64,000 nucleotides of DNA from Colias croceus (GCF_905220415.1 NC_059537.1:6163122-6227121); one strand, 5' to 3'; positions 40,289-52,129 are shown, numbered from the stretch's first letter. Translations and numbers: made by a program. The notes: generated by a model from the sequence alone, not told the origin.

Positions 40289-43200
40289 ATGCACGCTTTG
40301 AGACTTTTAAAAGCTGCGCACGATGAAGAACTTTGGCTCAGGCGCCAAAAAAGAAATGCGTCCAGACGGAGTTTAGAGACAATCAATGAAATGCCGGAAC
40401 AATTGTTTCAGGAGCGTTTTAGGTTAAATAAAAAAACTTTTAGCGAGCTTTGCTGCAGCCTACGTAACGAAACAAACATACGGGGGACTAAAGAAATTCC
40501 TTTGGAAGTAAAGGTAATCCACAGTTTCTTCACTGCGATTGTTTATAATTATTAGTGATGTCCGATATTTTAAATGCCCAATGAAAGGCATGTGTTGTGC
40601 ATATCTATTAGGTACCTATATTACGTATCCTAATTCTACTTATATTCGTAGGTTCTTTGCGCTCTGAGTTTCTTCGCAACGGGATCCTATCAGAGAATTG
40701 TGGGTGTCACACAACATTTGCCACAACGCACTACAAGTAGATGCATTAGGCAAGTTGTGGAGGCACTCAACAGTCCTCGGATAGTGAAAAAATGGATAGT
40801 TTTCCCTCAAACACACCAAGAAAGAACAAGAATTCGACAAGAGTAAGTGTTTTTATTAATTTATTTATAACTTTCCATGTACAACTACGACATTGGGGCC
40901 TTCAAGAAAAGAGCTTATTTGTCCATAAAAGGCCGGCAAAGCACCTGCAACACTTCTTATGTTGCAAGTGTTTATTTCTTATGCTTAAGTTGCTTGCTCT
41001 GACATAAAAAAAAAAAACTTTCAATGTTTTGTACAATTTTAATAAATAACATAATCCTTTGCATTGAAGAAGGTTGCTGCTATTGTAGTCACAAACAATT
41101 CTATTATACCACAAAATGTTTGTTTCTGTTCAATTCTAAATGTTTTAAAGGTTTACAAAATATTATGACAAATTCATTTGAAAGTCTTTTTAACAATTGT
41201 ATTATATGTTTAATATATGTAGGTAATTGTCTTTGATTATTAAATGTGAATGTACCTAATTACAGATTTCAAAGGAAATTTCAATTGCCAGGGGTAATTG
41301 GATGCATAGATTGCACTCACATATCAATTGTAAAACCCCACATTGATGAACAGAATTATTTTAACAGAAAAGGATACCATTCCTTAAATGTGCAAATGGT
41401 AAGCTATTTTTCTTTGCATATGTATTATTAGTTAGTAAGCATTGTTTTTAATCATGTTTCATTAAAACAAAATAACAAAGCAACTGCAAATAGAATATTT
41501 TTTATAACTTAAATTTTTTTTTTCAGATATGTGATGATAATTTAAAGATTACACTGGTCAACAATGATTTTGTTGCCCTGGATGTGAAAGTGGTTTCGAA
41601 TAATTTAATGCATATTATATACAGAACTATTAATAGTTTTGGTAGATTGGCTCTAGTTTTTTTTTATCCTAATTTTCTTACTAGACTCTAAAATGCAGCA
41701 TGAAATAGAAGGTATATTTTTTTTACATCATTTATTTATTACAAAGTTTTACTTATTGTTTTGTTTTAGTATTTAATTAATTCAAATGGATATAAAAATA
41801 GAGAAAAATCATTAAAACTTATGAAATAGTACAAGGAAATAGATTTTATAAGCTTGTCTTCTTAGTTAATTTTGGGACAATAGTTTTCTTATGGACCATC
41901 AGTAATCTGCCATCATGTGACGATCCCATATACCCTGATACCATTATTCCATAATTTTTACTTCTTTTTCGATGTGTTCTTCCTGTTTCTCACAGAAATT
42001 CCGCAGATTTACTGGATATCTATCCAGGAGACTGTGGGCAAAGTGTAGCTTTATGCTCGTATTTGCTCATAAAATAATGAAGTTTTTTAAACAACTGTTG
42101 TGCCATTTCTTTATAATTTGGTGTTTGAAATTAATCTTAAATTAATTAATACTATATCTCTCCATAATTTACATTCAGCATCAGTTATTAAATTTTGTTA
42201 AATTTTCATTTTTTATCAATTGTCGACACGCCCGTCCTGTAGGGCCATCGGGTATTCTTCTTATACTTCTAGATTCCCTCAAAGGCCTAAATTTTCATAT
42301 TTATTAATTATTCCTAATGAATTTGCTTTGTCTAATTCTATTAATAAAAACATCAAGGGAATTTCGTATACCTATCCACTTTGCTGACCAAGTGCTACTG
42401 GGTTTCTTTAACTCGATACAAACCGAACATTGTTGTTCATAAAAATGTTTTTTTACAGAAACCATTTATTATTCTGATATTCTACAGTCAGTTTTATAGA
42501 ATAGGGTTCTGTCTGAGCGAATAAATGTGCAGAAAACGTAATTCACCTAAAAATAAACACTTGTTAGTAACCCGTACTCTGAAGGGCCGTAAGAAATTTT
42601 TATATATGAAAATCCAAATTAAAAAAAAACTAGAGCCAATTAAATAATTTTAATGATTACATTCGCAAACTGGGTACTTGAAATATATAAATCTGTAGAA
42701 ATATCCAGGGCAACAAAAAAAAATTGTTTTTTTGTTGAGCTGTGTTATCAATGTCAATGCAAAATATGGTGGAGCCACACATGATTCCTTCATATGGTCA
42801 TCCAGTGAAGTGGAACCATACATGCGTGGACTTCACGAAAATGGTGAATTGACGTGGCTATTAGGTAAATCATTTAATTCCTACCTACATATTTCTACAT
42901 ATTTATCATAAAAACATTGGAGTTATAATTTATAAAGCTCTTTAACTACATTATTTGTTTAAGGTGATTCTGGATACCCACAGAGAGCGTGGCTGATGAC
43001 ACCAATTTTAAATGCCGAACCAGGTTCTCGAGCAGAGGTGTACACTACACGCCATTTACAGGCACGCAATTGTATTGAACGATGTTTTGGTGTATTGAAG
43101 GCTCGTTGGAGATGCTTGCTGAAGCATCGTACACTCCATTACCATCCTCGTGTTGCCAGTGAGGTAACTATTGCATGTTGTGTTCTGCACAATATTGCAC

Positions 43201-43352
43201 TGGATGCTAAATTACCTCCCCCTAATAATATGGCTGAGCAACAAGAGGATGGTGATGAACCGAGTGTGGGGGTTGGACCCATTTCCAGCAACCAAGATGA
43301 GCTGATGAGTGGCAGAATAATGCTAAATAATTTAGTTAATAGATTAGTTTAG
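40289..43352 (+). pseudogene. PIF/Harbinger transposase gene, five exons, broken by an insertion
   Basis: Exons are 40289-40513, 40652-40842, 41266-41398, 41527-42864 (interrupted) and 42964-43352. The inserted element at 41552-42744 with its TTA duplication splits exon 4. Without it the exons would keep frame and give about 359 aa, the usual size. The family is the DDE superfamily of HARBI1-like transposases: a helical N-terminal part (FRLNKKTFSELC), then VIGCIDCTHI with the first Asp, GGATHDSFIW with the second, and ARNCIERCFGVLK with the catalytic Glu. The C-terminus is acidic and Pro/Asn-containing. The exon frames lack other stops. As it stands the gene cannot make full-length enzyme unless the insert is spliced out. 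Confidence 0.87.
41552..42744. mobile_element. CACTG-ended DNA element inside transposase exon 4, 1193 bp
   Basis: Begins CACTGGTCAACAATGATTTT and ends, on the opposite strand, CACAGCTCAACAAAAAAACA; both ends continue to TTGTTGCCCTGGAT. Further in, GGCTCTAGTTTTTTTTT is also inverted (about 41647 and 42616). TTA flanks both sides (41549-41551 and 42745-42747). Termini starting CACTG with a 3-bp duplication recall EnSpm/CACTA or Chapaev relatives. No intact transposase inside. Confidence 0.8.
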
Positions 43353-44328
43353 TAGGTTATTTTTGTATTTTTGTATTTTTTAAAGTGTGTTGTGTGTAGT
43401 TTTAATGTGTATTACTTTTAAGCCTAATTTAGTATGCCTGACCAAGTAGTTTTGTATAATATTTTTTCGCTCCTAAAACATTATTTTGTTTACCTACACA
43501 GATTTAAATAATGAAACTGCATTAGTTACAGTATATATTAATCCTTTTAAAGTTTCTGATAACTGCTCATATTTTAGTGCAGGTCATAGGTGAAAAAATT
43601 GATCATTGTTGCAGCCTCAACCTGTTTTTTATATTTTTAAGTTTATAATTTTTATTATTGTATTTTTTGTTAGTATTTAAAAAAGTGTGTACTGAATTAA
43701 TGGTGGTATAAACTACTTAACTAATTAAGTAATAAAATATACTATTATTATGTATATATATGTTTTATTTAATATTCTTAAAACTAAAACAAACACTTAA
43801 AACAAATTAAGTACATATAAATCCTATAAAATTTAAAGATTAAAAAGTAAAACAACTAAAGACAGAGGACAGAAAATACTGTACTTAAACTATTAAATTA
43901 AAATATTAAAATCTAAAACAAACACTTAAAATAAATTAAGTACATATAAATCCTATTAAATTTAAAGATATATATAATAATAGTTTAAAAAAAACTAAAA
44001 AACACGCTTTTTGCAAATTGAAAAATGGAATAATTTTATCAAATTAGTGTATTGTCATCGGTCCTCAATAAATCTACAAAGTTTGAACGAAATCTGGCCG
44101 TTTAAAGTGGGTCAAAATCGCGCCCAAAGAAGTCGGTTACAAACAAACATTCAAACATACAGGTGAAGCTAATAAAAAGCGTGTAAAAAGTAAAACAACT
44201 AAAGACTGAGGACAGAAAATACTGTACTTAAACTATTAAATTAAAATATTAAAATCTAAAACAAGCACTTAAAAAAAATAAAAAGAAAGGCACTAAATAA
44301 TACACTTAAAACCCTATGAAAAAAAAAA
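43353..44328. other. Intergenic DNA between the two Harbinger genes
   Basis: AT-rich, with two local near-copies of a stretch containing AAATTAAGTACATATAAATCC (near 43805 and 43935) and a duplicated AAAGACxGAGGACAGAAAATAC phrase (near 43858 and 44203). The convergent 3' ends of both genes lie here. Confidence 0.5.
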
Positions 44329-45363
44329 TTAAGATGCGGGCCCTTGAGGCAATATCTCGAGCAACCTTTGCCCGATAACAGCTATTTGCTGCATCACCCT
44401 AGTTTGCTCGCGATTTGCCTCAACCTTTAGCGACTCCAGCCGCAGTCGCTCCATTTCTCTTTGGTGGAAAAGTTCCTCACGCTCCCTCTCACGTTCATGG
44501 AGAAGCTTTTCCCTTTCCCTTTCTCGCTCATGGGAAAGCTTCTCTCGCGTCTCCTCCAGTGCAAGGCGTCGTTGTTCAACCGCCACAAATTCTGTAGCGG
44601 CCCGGTCAAATGGCGTTAAGCCGCGATTCCTGCGAGCTCTCTGCATCCCATGTCGCGGCGAGGCAGTCGCAGATCGCGGTGACGCCGATGACCGTCGACC
44701 AGTGGGACGCGGAGGAGAACGCGGTAGAGGGGGCGGCGGACGTACTGGTGGTGGTGGTGGTGAGGGCTGTGGGTCTAGCAGTAGCGGTGATGCTGGCAAT
44801 GTTGGAACACTTGCTGTTGAGTAATGAAAATAATGTTAAGGAGGCAAATATAATTCTGACTTCCACTTATATTATAAATTAGAAATGTTCATCCATTCCA
44901 TCTGTTGAATAATATTCTCTAGGATACAAGCAAAGACTAATTTATTCAAGTCATTTAATGAATTATGTTCAATTATTATCGATTAAACTATATTATGACG
45001 ATTGAAAACAGCTCCTAGAAGAAGGCTAATTTAATAAGTAAATAGAGTTTAATAAAACTTACTATTATAATTAAAATTCTCTAAGCCTACAGGAATTTCA
45101 ATTTCCACATCTTCAGGAATGGGTTCTTCCCTTGGTACTGGTGGCGCCTGAAAAATATTTATTTTTATCAATATATTAGTTATTTATAACTTTTATCATA
45201 TACTCTTAACACTTACAAATGTTACGATTAGGAATTGTTAGCTAAGTATTTTGTATAATTGATATAGATTTATAAAGAATAAAATATAATTAAAAGATAT
45301 TTAATGTTCTCATCAACATTAAATATCTATTAATTATATTGTGATGGAATTACATTTTCAAAC

Positions 45364-45561
45364 ACTAGCTGTGCTCCGTAGTTTTACCTGCAGTGCTCTG
45401 CTCCTGTTGGTCTTAGCGAGATGATATATATAGCCTATAACCTTCCTCGATAAGTGGGCTATCTAAAATCGAAAGAAATTTTCAAATCGGACCAGTATTT
45501 CCCGAGATTAGCGTGTTCAATCAAACAAACAAACTCTTCAGCTTTATTATATTAGTATAGA
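45364..45561 (-). repeat. Short interspersed repeat, family C
   Basis: Begins CACTAGCTGTGCTCCGTAG and ends in CAAACAAACAAACTC, then a TATTAGTATAG stretch. It is inverted relative to the copy at 25041 and lies in an intron of the Myb-like gene. Confidence 0.6.
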
Positions 45562-45984
45562 TTTTCAAGCTGTTTATTTGTTTTATTTATTTAATACAAT
45601 TCATTTTACACAAGTTGAAAGAGGCTTATATGTAATCTCTTTCAAAATAAATATCTATTATTGGCCATGCAAGTTACAGAGGAATTGGTGTGATACGTAA
45701 AGTTGCTATAATATAATAGTACTAACATTAAAGCCATGCTCTTGTATGCCAGCTTGACCAAGAACAGCAGTCTCTCCCAGTATGGCACAGACTCGGTCTT
45801 CCAAAACTGTTAGAGACAGCCTGCTGCTTGGACCACCACCAGTACCATTTGTGTGGTTGGAAATCAACATTTTCTTTTTTTTTTGTTTTAGTCTTCCAAT
45901 CTGCCCAGACCTTTAGGTTTACATGTTGTGAGTTAAAGCGGTGCATGAAAAGGGCAATAGCAAAATAAATGAATATATTAAAAT

Positions 45985-46290
45985 ATACAGCTATGTTAAC
46001 AAGATGCAAGTAAATAGCAAAACAATTGAGAGTTTGCAATATACACTTAGGTTAACAACATGCAAGTTAATAGCAAAACAATTGAGAGTTTGCAATATAC
46101 ACTTAGGTTAACAAGATGCAAGTAAATAGCAAAACAATTGAGAGTTTTCAATATACACTTAGGTTAACAAGATGCAAGTGAATAGCAAAACAATTGAGAG
46201 TTTGCAATGTACACTTAGGTTAACAAGATGCAAGTTAATAGCAAAACAATTGAGAGTTTGAAATATACAGCTAGGTTAACAAGATGCAAG
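45985..46290. repeat. Tandem repeat, about five units of 56-57 bp
   Basis: AGCAAAACAATTGAGAGTTT recurs near 46016, 46072, 46128, 46185 and 46241, linked by CACTTAGGTTAACAAGATGC-type sequence. It lies in the second intron of the Myb-like gene. Confidence 0.8.
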
Positions 46291-46903
46291 TTCAAACTTA
46301 CTTTCTTCCACTTCTCTTGTGATTTGTGAACCCCACCACCAACTGAATTAAGTAATAATGTGAGCCTTGCCCACATTTGGTCGGCTTTTAGTCGACCCTG
46401 AGGTCCCCGCTGTGGTCGAGAGAGGTCACCATACCTATGGGTAACACACACCAATGAAGCACTTGGTATTAATGATTTCATTGTTTATTATAAAAATATT
46501 GAAGCAAGTTTGGAATCAAAACTGTATTTTTTTAATAGTACCTTTCCATGAATTCTATAAGAGCAGAAAATTGCTCCTGGCTGGCGCGCAGTCTCTCCAT
46601 TTCTAAACTAGAAAAATAAGTACACATAAATAAATTAAATTTAAACCTTGAAGACATTATATCTTTTTATGCCTCATTGCAAATGCAAAATTAACTTACC
46701 TCTATTTGTATTTTTATAATTTAAAGCACAACCTGTATTTTTTAGTTCACTTCAAAAATTTTTTGACTTTTTACTTTTTCCGTTTTCGGAATTCGGCAGT
46801 TTAATTTGAATATTTCAAGATATTTTTCAACATTACCAATGTCAAACTGAATGACAGTTGACAGTTTGACGTACGCTGACTGACGTTAGAATTCGAAGCC
46901 ATA

Positions 46904-46915
46904 GACATTAGCGTA
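46904..46915. repeat. Target duplication of the I-type LINE (left)
   Basis: GACATTAGCGTA, repeated exactly at 52394-52405. Confidence 0.88.
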
Positions 46916-47073
46916 GGGGTTGATGTTTTTTCGTGGAAGCGTTGACACGTGCTTTTGGTGATAACAGTCTTTTTTTCCAAATTTATTGATTTTTTTACGT
47001 TCTTTCAAGCTAAGATTTTATTTTATTTGTGGTGACGGTGTTTGTGTTTTGTGTTAGTGGTAAGTAATTCAAT

Positions 47074-48477
47074 ATGAATAATCATCCGGATCCTCCGGAC
47101 CCCCCTGATCCTCCATACAGTCCTACAGTAGTTGAAGTTAGTAGAATCCCTCAGAAGCGTCATTTAGCATCTGAAGATGCTTCAATCGTACCTAAAACAA
47201 AGAAAACATCAATCGAAAATAACCCTAATGCTGCCTCTGTTCAAACTATGTACACGCATCCTTCACTGAATGAAAAGGAAAGGCGATACTCAGAATTAGA
47301 TAATGGCCCCTTTATTGTCCATATATCGAAAGTTGAATCAGAACCCTCCGCTGGAACCATCCTGCGCCCGATTAAAGTTGGCCAACTTCTGATCAACAAT
47401 GGCATTAAAAATATTATTAGTGACGGAATCAAGAGAATCGGACGAAACCGCATTTCTGTAGAGTTCTCAAATGCAATTGATGCTAATCAGTTTTGTATCA
47501 ATCCTATATTGGAACAAAACAATCTAGTCTGCACCATCCCAACTTACAACTTTTCTCGGATGGGAATTGTAAAAAAGGTTCCTACTGATTTTTCCATGCA
47601 GGAGTTTGTAGATGCCGTTGAGATTCCGAGGGGATATGGCATCATACTGAAAGCTCGCCGTCTAAACAGAAAAATTAGAACAGATGAATCCACTGAATAC
47701 ACCCCAACTACTACAGTTGTTATAACCATCCAAGGTCAAAAATTACCTGAACGGATTTTTTTATATAAGAACTCTTTACCGGTTGAGATCTATCGCCTGC
47801 CCTCTATTCAATGTTTGAAATGTTGTAGGTTTGGTCATGTTCAGACACAATGCAGATCAAACCCACGTTGCTACCGTTGTGCAAAAGATCACAATGGTGA
47901 ATCCTGCAATGTTTCTGAGAGCTCTGCCTCTTGTATTAGCTGTTCCGGATCACATTTTGCAACAGACTCAAAATGCCCGGAACACACTCGGCAAAGAAAC
48001 ATTAAGTATATAATGTCAGAGGAGAATATCTCATATCAAGAAGCTTCCCTCCGTTTCCCTGCTTCCCAAAAATCTTTTGCCGAGGTTACTCGTCAGGTTC
48101 CCTCTTCCCCACAGACACCCCTCTCCAATCTAATCCCTTCTACAAGTACTTCCACCTCATATAAAAAAACTGTTTTCCGTTCTCCACGCCCTAGAGCCCC
48201 TTTAGGTAAATCATATGACAGAGCTGCCCATCAAGACATCATTCAAGCCCCTTCTTTAGACTCCCAGAATGGCTGCGCCCTTTCTGGTAATACTCCTTCA
48301 TTCAGAAAGCCCCGGGAAAGCAATGTCCTAGTTTCTTGCATTTCTTTCTTCTATGACATAATTAAAACCTGCAACGAAGCAGACTTACCGTCCGACGTGA
48401 AGGAAATCCTTTTCAAAATCATTGACATATTAAAATCTAATAATGGCTCCGAGGACCATTATACAATGGAACTGTAG
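47074..48477 (+). CDS. I-type LINE ORF1: zinc-knuckle Gag-like protein (467 aa)
   Basis: RNA-binding protein of the LINE. The first 30 residues are a Pro/Asp-rich stretch (DPPDPPDPPYSP). A folded domain follows at about 78-240, resembling the RRM-like part of I-type ORF1 proteins. Three zinc knuckles come next, at about 247-260 (CLKCCRFGHVQTQC), 266-276 and 284-300. The C-terminal third is Ser/Pro-rich. ORF1 overlaps ORF2 by 35 bases in another frame, so ORF2 must be reached by re-initiation or a similar mechanism. Composition is AT-rich like the host DNA, unlike the jockey-type element on the left. Confidence 0.88.
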   Translation: MNNHPDPPDPPDPPYSPTVVEVSRIPQKRHLASEDASIVPKTKKTSIENNPNAASVQTMYTHPSLNEKERRYSELDNGPFIVHISKVESEPSAGTILRPIKVGQLLINNGIKNIISDGIKRIGRNRISVEFSNAIDANQFCINPILEQNNLVCTIPTYNFSRMGIVKKVPTDFSMQEFVDAVEIPRGYGIILKARRLNRKIRTDESTEYTPTTTVVITIQGQKLPERIFLYKNSLPVEIYRLPSIQCLKCCRFGHVQTQCRSNPRCYRCAKDHNGESCNVSESSASCISCSGSHFATDSKCPEHTRQRNIKYIMSEENISYQEASLRFPASQKSFAEVTRQVPSSPQTPLSNLIPSTSTSTSYKKTVFRSPRPRAPLGKSYDRAAHQDIIQAPSLDSQNGCALSGNTPSFRKPRESNVLVSCISFFYDIIKTCNEADLPSDVKEILFKIIDILKSNNGSEDHYTMEL

Positions 48478-51400
48478 GAGCATCCGGAATAAGAAACATG
48501 AAATCATATATTTTATAAATAAATATAAACCAATTTTATTAGCCATATCCGAGACTTGGTTAGTTCCCAAGTCTCATTTTAACATTCCTAACTATGTTTG
48601 CTTACGCGATGACAGAGCAGATGGGTATGCTGGAGCTGCTCTGCTCATTAATCGTTCAATCCCCTTCACTCTTCTCCCTATCCCTAACCATAGTCCAAGC
48701 ATCAACGCTGTTGCTGCAAAAGTTTTAAATTTCACCATTGTTTCCTTTTACGTTTCCGACCCCAACTCTTCACTAATTCCTGACATCTATTATATCCTAT
48801 CCTCTCTCCCCAGTCCTATTTTTGTCCTTGGGGATTTTAATGCGCATCACATTTCTTGGGGCTCTCATAAAACAGACACATTTTCCCTCTCATTGTTAGA
48901 TTTGTTTGACGATTTGAATCTGTGCACTTTAAATTCAGGCTCCCCTACTCATCTTGTCCTTCCTAACCAGAATCCAAACAGTGCCGTAGATTTGTCTCTC
49001 TCTTCTCCATCCCTTTCTTTACTCTGTTCATGGAATACTTTACCTAACACTCATGGTAGTGACCACTTCCCCATCCTTATCTCCTTTGAACACGATGTTC
49101 CTTCCTCTCCTCAATCTCCCCTCCTAAAATATAGAACCACTAAAGCAAACTGGTCGGATTATTCTGATTCGTTGGAATTTCAACTTAATTCCCTACCTTC
49201 CCCTTCCCTTTCCCTATATAATCCCCTTCCTATCTATTCCATGTTTGTATCCTGTATCATATCTTCTGCCAATAATCATATTCCAATCAAAAATCCATCC
49301 ACTTATAAACCCTCAACTCCCTGGTGGGACTCTGAATGTACTGCAATCATCCGTGAGAGATCAGAGACAGAGAAATTGTATATTGAACAGATGACTATGC
49401 AAAACTTTCTTAATTTCAAACAAATTTCGGCCAAAGCTAAAAAATTATTGGTATCCAAGAAACGTTCAGGATGGCTTAACTTCTGTGAATCCCTGTCCCC
49501 TAAAACTCCTCCCTCCCTGGTCTGGAAACAGATTAAAAGATTTAGAAGCTCCCGTTCCCAAAATAATATCACTTCTTCTAACTGCTCGCTCTGGTTAGAG
49601 GACTTCATTAATAAATTAGCCCCCCCTTTTGTCCCTTCCCTTGAAAATCTCTCTGCTGCCCCCTCCTACCTACCCCATACAAACTCTCTGGACGCTCCTT
49701 TTACAATTGATGAGCTCTCCTGTGCCCTTGAAGGCCTGAATGATTCTTCCCCTGGCATAGATGGGATTCCATATTCTTTTATATCCCAGTCCTCTCCTAA
49801 AACTAAATTATTCTTTCTTGATTTAATTAACTCCTTCCTTGCTTCTGGATCAGTCCCAGAATCATGGAAGTCCCAAATAATAATCCCAGTCTTAAAACCT
49901 AACAAAAATCCTTCAGATAGCAACTCCTATCGACCCATTGCATTATCCTCTTGCTTATCCAAAATTACAGAAATTTTAATTAAAAATAGATTAGAGTGGT
50001 TTGTTGAGAATAATAATATTTTACCCCCTTCTCAATTTGGCTTCCGCAAAGGCTATAGCACTTTGGATAGCATTGCTATACTCACAACGGACATTCAAAT
50101 AGCTTTTAAAAAGAAACATTTTCTTGCCGGAGTCTTCCTAGACATTGAATCTGCCTATGATAATGTCATGCTTCCGGTGCTCAGGCAAAAATTGCTTCAG
50201 CTGAGCATCCCTGTGAGGCTGGTACGGTTCATTTGTAACCTGTTTATGGGCAGATCAATTTGTGTCAGGTCAGATAACTCCTTGTCTCCCCCTAGACTTG
50301 TCTGGAGGGGCCTCCCGCAAGGTTCTGTTTTAAGCCCTATGTTATACAGTTTATACACTCATGACTTAGAATTAGCAGTTAACAGTTATTGCCAAATTCT
50401 CCAATATGCTGATGACATTGCTCTCTATATTTGTTCTGACTCTACCTCCGAAATTGAGACTAATTTTAACAATGCTTTTTATTTTTTACATGAGTGGTTA
50501 TTGCAGCATGGTTTATCTCTTTCAGTTTCTAAAAGTTCAGCCATTATTTTTACCCGTAAAAGAATGATTCCCAACCTTTCTCTTGTTTATGGCAATCAAA
50601 ATTTCCCTATTAAAGACAATGTTAAATTTTTAGGTGTTTATTTGGACTCTAGAATGACTGGCATAACTCACGCTAATTATATAGCACAAAAATGCGAGAA
50701 AGGAGTTAACATCTTACGGGCTTTATCGGGCGTTAGATGGGGTGCTCACCCCTTCTCTCAAAAACTACTCTATAACGCCATAGTACGTAGTCATTTTGAC
50801 TATGCTTCCTTCCTTTTGGAACCGATGAATAAACGCGGTATTCAGTGTTGGGACAAGATTCAAAGTAAGTCTCTGAGGATTGTTCTTGGCGCTATGAAGT
50901 CTACGGCTATTAATGCTTTACAGATTGAATGCGGGGAGCCTCCGTTATCTCTTAGAAGACAATTCCTATGTGACAGGTTTATGAGTAAGCTCACCCAATT
51001 TTCCTCCCATCCCCTTATAAATAAATTATTTTCTTTACTCCAATTAGCCAATGGTAATAACTCAGCGTACCCACTTTTAATCTCCTTTATAAATATAATT
51101 TCAATTCCTTATAAACTATATCAATCTCCCATTAACCCCCTCTTTTCCAATCCCTTTGAATCACTTGTCTACCGTCCTAACATTACATTTTGTAACATCC
51201 AAAAGAAGTCTCCAGATGCTTATCATTCCTTCCAGGCTATTGTGGCTCGTAATTGGGAAGGTTGGACACATATTTACACAGACGCCTCCAAGATTTCTGA
51301 TAAAGAGAATGTTGGTATAGCTGTGTGGATCCCGAAATTTTCAGTCATGTTGTGCCGCAAATGTCCCCCTATTACATCAAATTTTGTTGGCGAAGCTTTG

Positions 51401-52129
51401 GCCCTACTCGAAGCGGTAACATATGCGATAAATCACAATCTTAATAAATCTATAATATTTTCAGATTCCAAAAGTTGTTTACAGTGCATTCTTTCAAATC
51501 AATTTCGTATAAAAACAAAATATCCCGTTATCCTGCAGATCAGGAAATCTCTTTGGGAGTGTAAACTTAAAGGTATGGAAATAACTCTTGCATGGATTCC
51601 TGGACATAGTGGAATTCCGGGAAATGAGTCAGCTGACTGGGGTGCTAAATCTGCTATGCGCATTTCGTCCGAGTCTCATGATCTTGTTTACTCGCATGAC
51701 CTTTCTCTCCTCGCTAAGACCAGATTAATGTTCGCCTGGGAAAAGTCTTGGGCTTCTACAAGATTTCAGAAGGGAAAGTTTTACTCAAACATTCAGAATG
51801 ACATCCCTGCTAAACCTTGGTTTTTCAAATACAAGGACATCAATAAAAACGTCACATCTTGTATTAGCCGCTTGCGATTGGGCCATGCTTGTACTCCCGT
51901 CCATTTAGCAAAAATTAGGGTAAGGGATAACTCTCTCTGTGAGTGCGGAATAGACGAGGGAAATTTAGAACACATTTTCTTCAACTGTCCTAAAAACTCC
52001 TCTTTATACGACATCCTTCCCCCTACTATCCCCCGTCCTACCAACATGAATATTCTCCTTTCACTGACCTTTAGTCCTTTTGTGTATTTCTTATCCAAAT
52101 TTATTAAAAATAATAATATTAAACTATAA
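48443..52129 (+). CDS. I-type LINE ORF2: endonuclease, reverse transcriptase and RNase H (1228 aa)
   Basis: The enzyme has an APE-type endonuclease (about 1-220: ISETWL, LGDFNAHHISWGS, GSDHFP), then a reverse transcriptase with FLDIESAYDNV (about 565), GLPQGSVLSP (about 623) and catalytic YADDIALYI (655-663). An RNase H domain (about 945-1075) follows, with IYTDASK, GEALALLEAV, FSDSKSC and WIPGHSGIPGNESAD. A C-terminal CCHC-like motif (CECGIDEGNLEHIFFNC) is near 1175. RNase H after the reverse transcriptase places it in the I superfamily; the exact clade is not settled by reading alone. The frame has no stop or shift and the catalytic residues are present, so it may be functional. Confidence 0.93.
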   Translation: MAPRTIIQWNCRSIRNKKHEIIYFINKYKPILLAISETWLVPKSHFNIPNYVCLRDDRADGYAGAALLINRSIPFTLLPIPNHSPSINAVAAKVLNFTIVSFYVSDPNSSLIPDIYYILSSLPSPIFVLGDFNAHHISWGSHKTDTFSLSLLDLFDDLNLCTLNSGSPTHLVLPNQNPNSAVDLSLSSPSLSLLCSWNTLPNTHGSDHFPILISFEHDVPSSPQSPLLKYRTTKANWSDYSDSLEFQLNSLPSPSLSLYNPLPIYSMFVSCIISSANNHIPIKNPSTYKPSTPWWDSECTAIIRERSETEKLYIEQMTMQNFLNFKQISAKAKKLLVSKKRSGWLNFCESLSPKTPPSLVWKQIKRFRSSRSQNNITSSNCSLWLEDFINKLAPPFVPSLENLSAAPSYLPHTNSLDAPFTIDELSCALEGLNDSSPGIDGIPYSFISQSSPKTKLFFLDLINSFLASGSVPESWKSQIIIPVLKPNKNPSDSNSYRPIALSSCLSKITEILIKNRLEWFVENNNILPPSQFGFRKGYSTLDSIAILTTDIQIAFKKKHFLAGVFLDIESAYDNVMLPVLRQKLLQLSIPVRLVRFICNLFMGRSICVRSDNSLSPPRLVWRGLPQGSVLSPMLYSLYTHDLELAVNSYCQILQYADDIALYICSDSTSEIETNFNNAFYFLHEWLLQHGLSLSVSKSSAIIFTRKRMIPNLSLVYGNQNFPIKDNVKFLGVYLDSRMTGITHANYIAQKCEKGVNILRALSGVRWGAHPFSQKLLYNAIVRSHFDYASFLLEPMNKRGIQCWDKIQSKSLRIVLGAMKSTAINALQIECGEPPLSLRRQFLCDRFMSKLTQFSSHPLINKLFSLLQLANGNNSAYPLLISFINIISIPYKLYQSPINPLFSNPFESLVYRPNITFCNIQKKSPDAYHSFQAIVARNWEGWTHIYTDASKISDKENVGIAVWIPKFSVMLCRKCPPITSNFVGEALALLEAVTYAINHNLNKSIIFSDSKSCLQCILSNQFRIKTKYPVILQIRKSLWECKLKGMEITLAWIPGHSGIPGNESADWGAKSAMRISSESHDLVYSHDLSLLAKTRLMFAWEKSWASTRFQKGKFYSNIQNDIPAKPWFFKYKDINKNVTSCISRLRLGHACTPVHLAKIRVRDNSLCECGIDEGNLEHIFFNCPKNSSLYDILPPTIPRPTNMNILLSLTFSPFVYFLSKFIKNNNIKL

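Larger units (their letters stand above)
44329..46600 (-). pseudogene. Harbinger accessory Myb/MADF-like gene, five exons, one frameshift
   Basis: Exons in gene order: 46542-46600, 46302-46434, 45727-45910, 45063-45147 and 44329-44813. PIF/Harbinger elements usually carry a second, DNA-binding protein that helps the transposase enter the nucleus and find the element ends. The first three exons encode a trihelix/MADF-like domain: FSALIEFME, RYGDLSRPQRGPQGRLKADQMW, SQEKWKK and VWADWKTKTKKK. Exon 3 is one base too long: a run of ten A on the coding strand shifts the frame, and only the alternate frame leads on to EDRVCAILGETAVLGQ and joins exon 4 in phase. The last exon has a Pro-rich stretch and a long Glu/Arg coiled coil (REKLSHERERERE). 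Without the extra A it would be about 314 aa. Confidence 0.78.

Noticed and set aside
44415..44882. Plus-strand frames opposite the last exon of the Myb-like gene
   Set aside because: Antisense of the Pro-rich and coiled-coil exon; no independent support.
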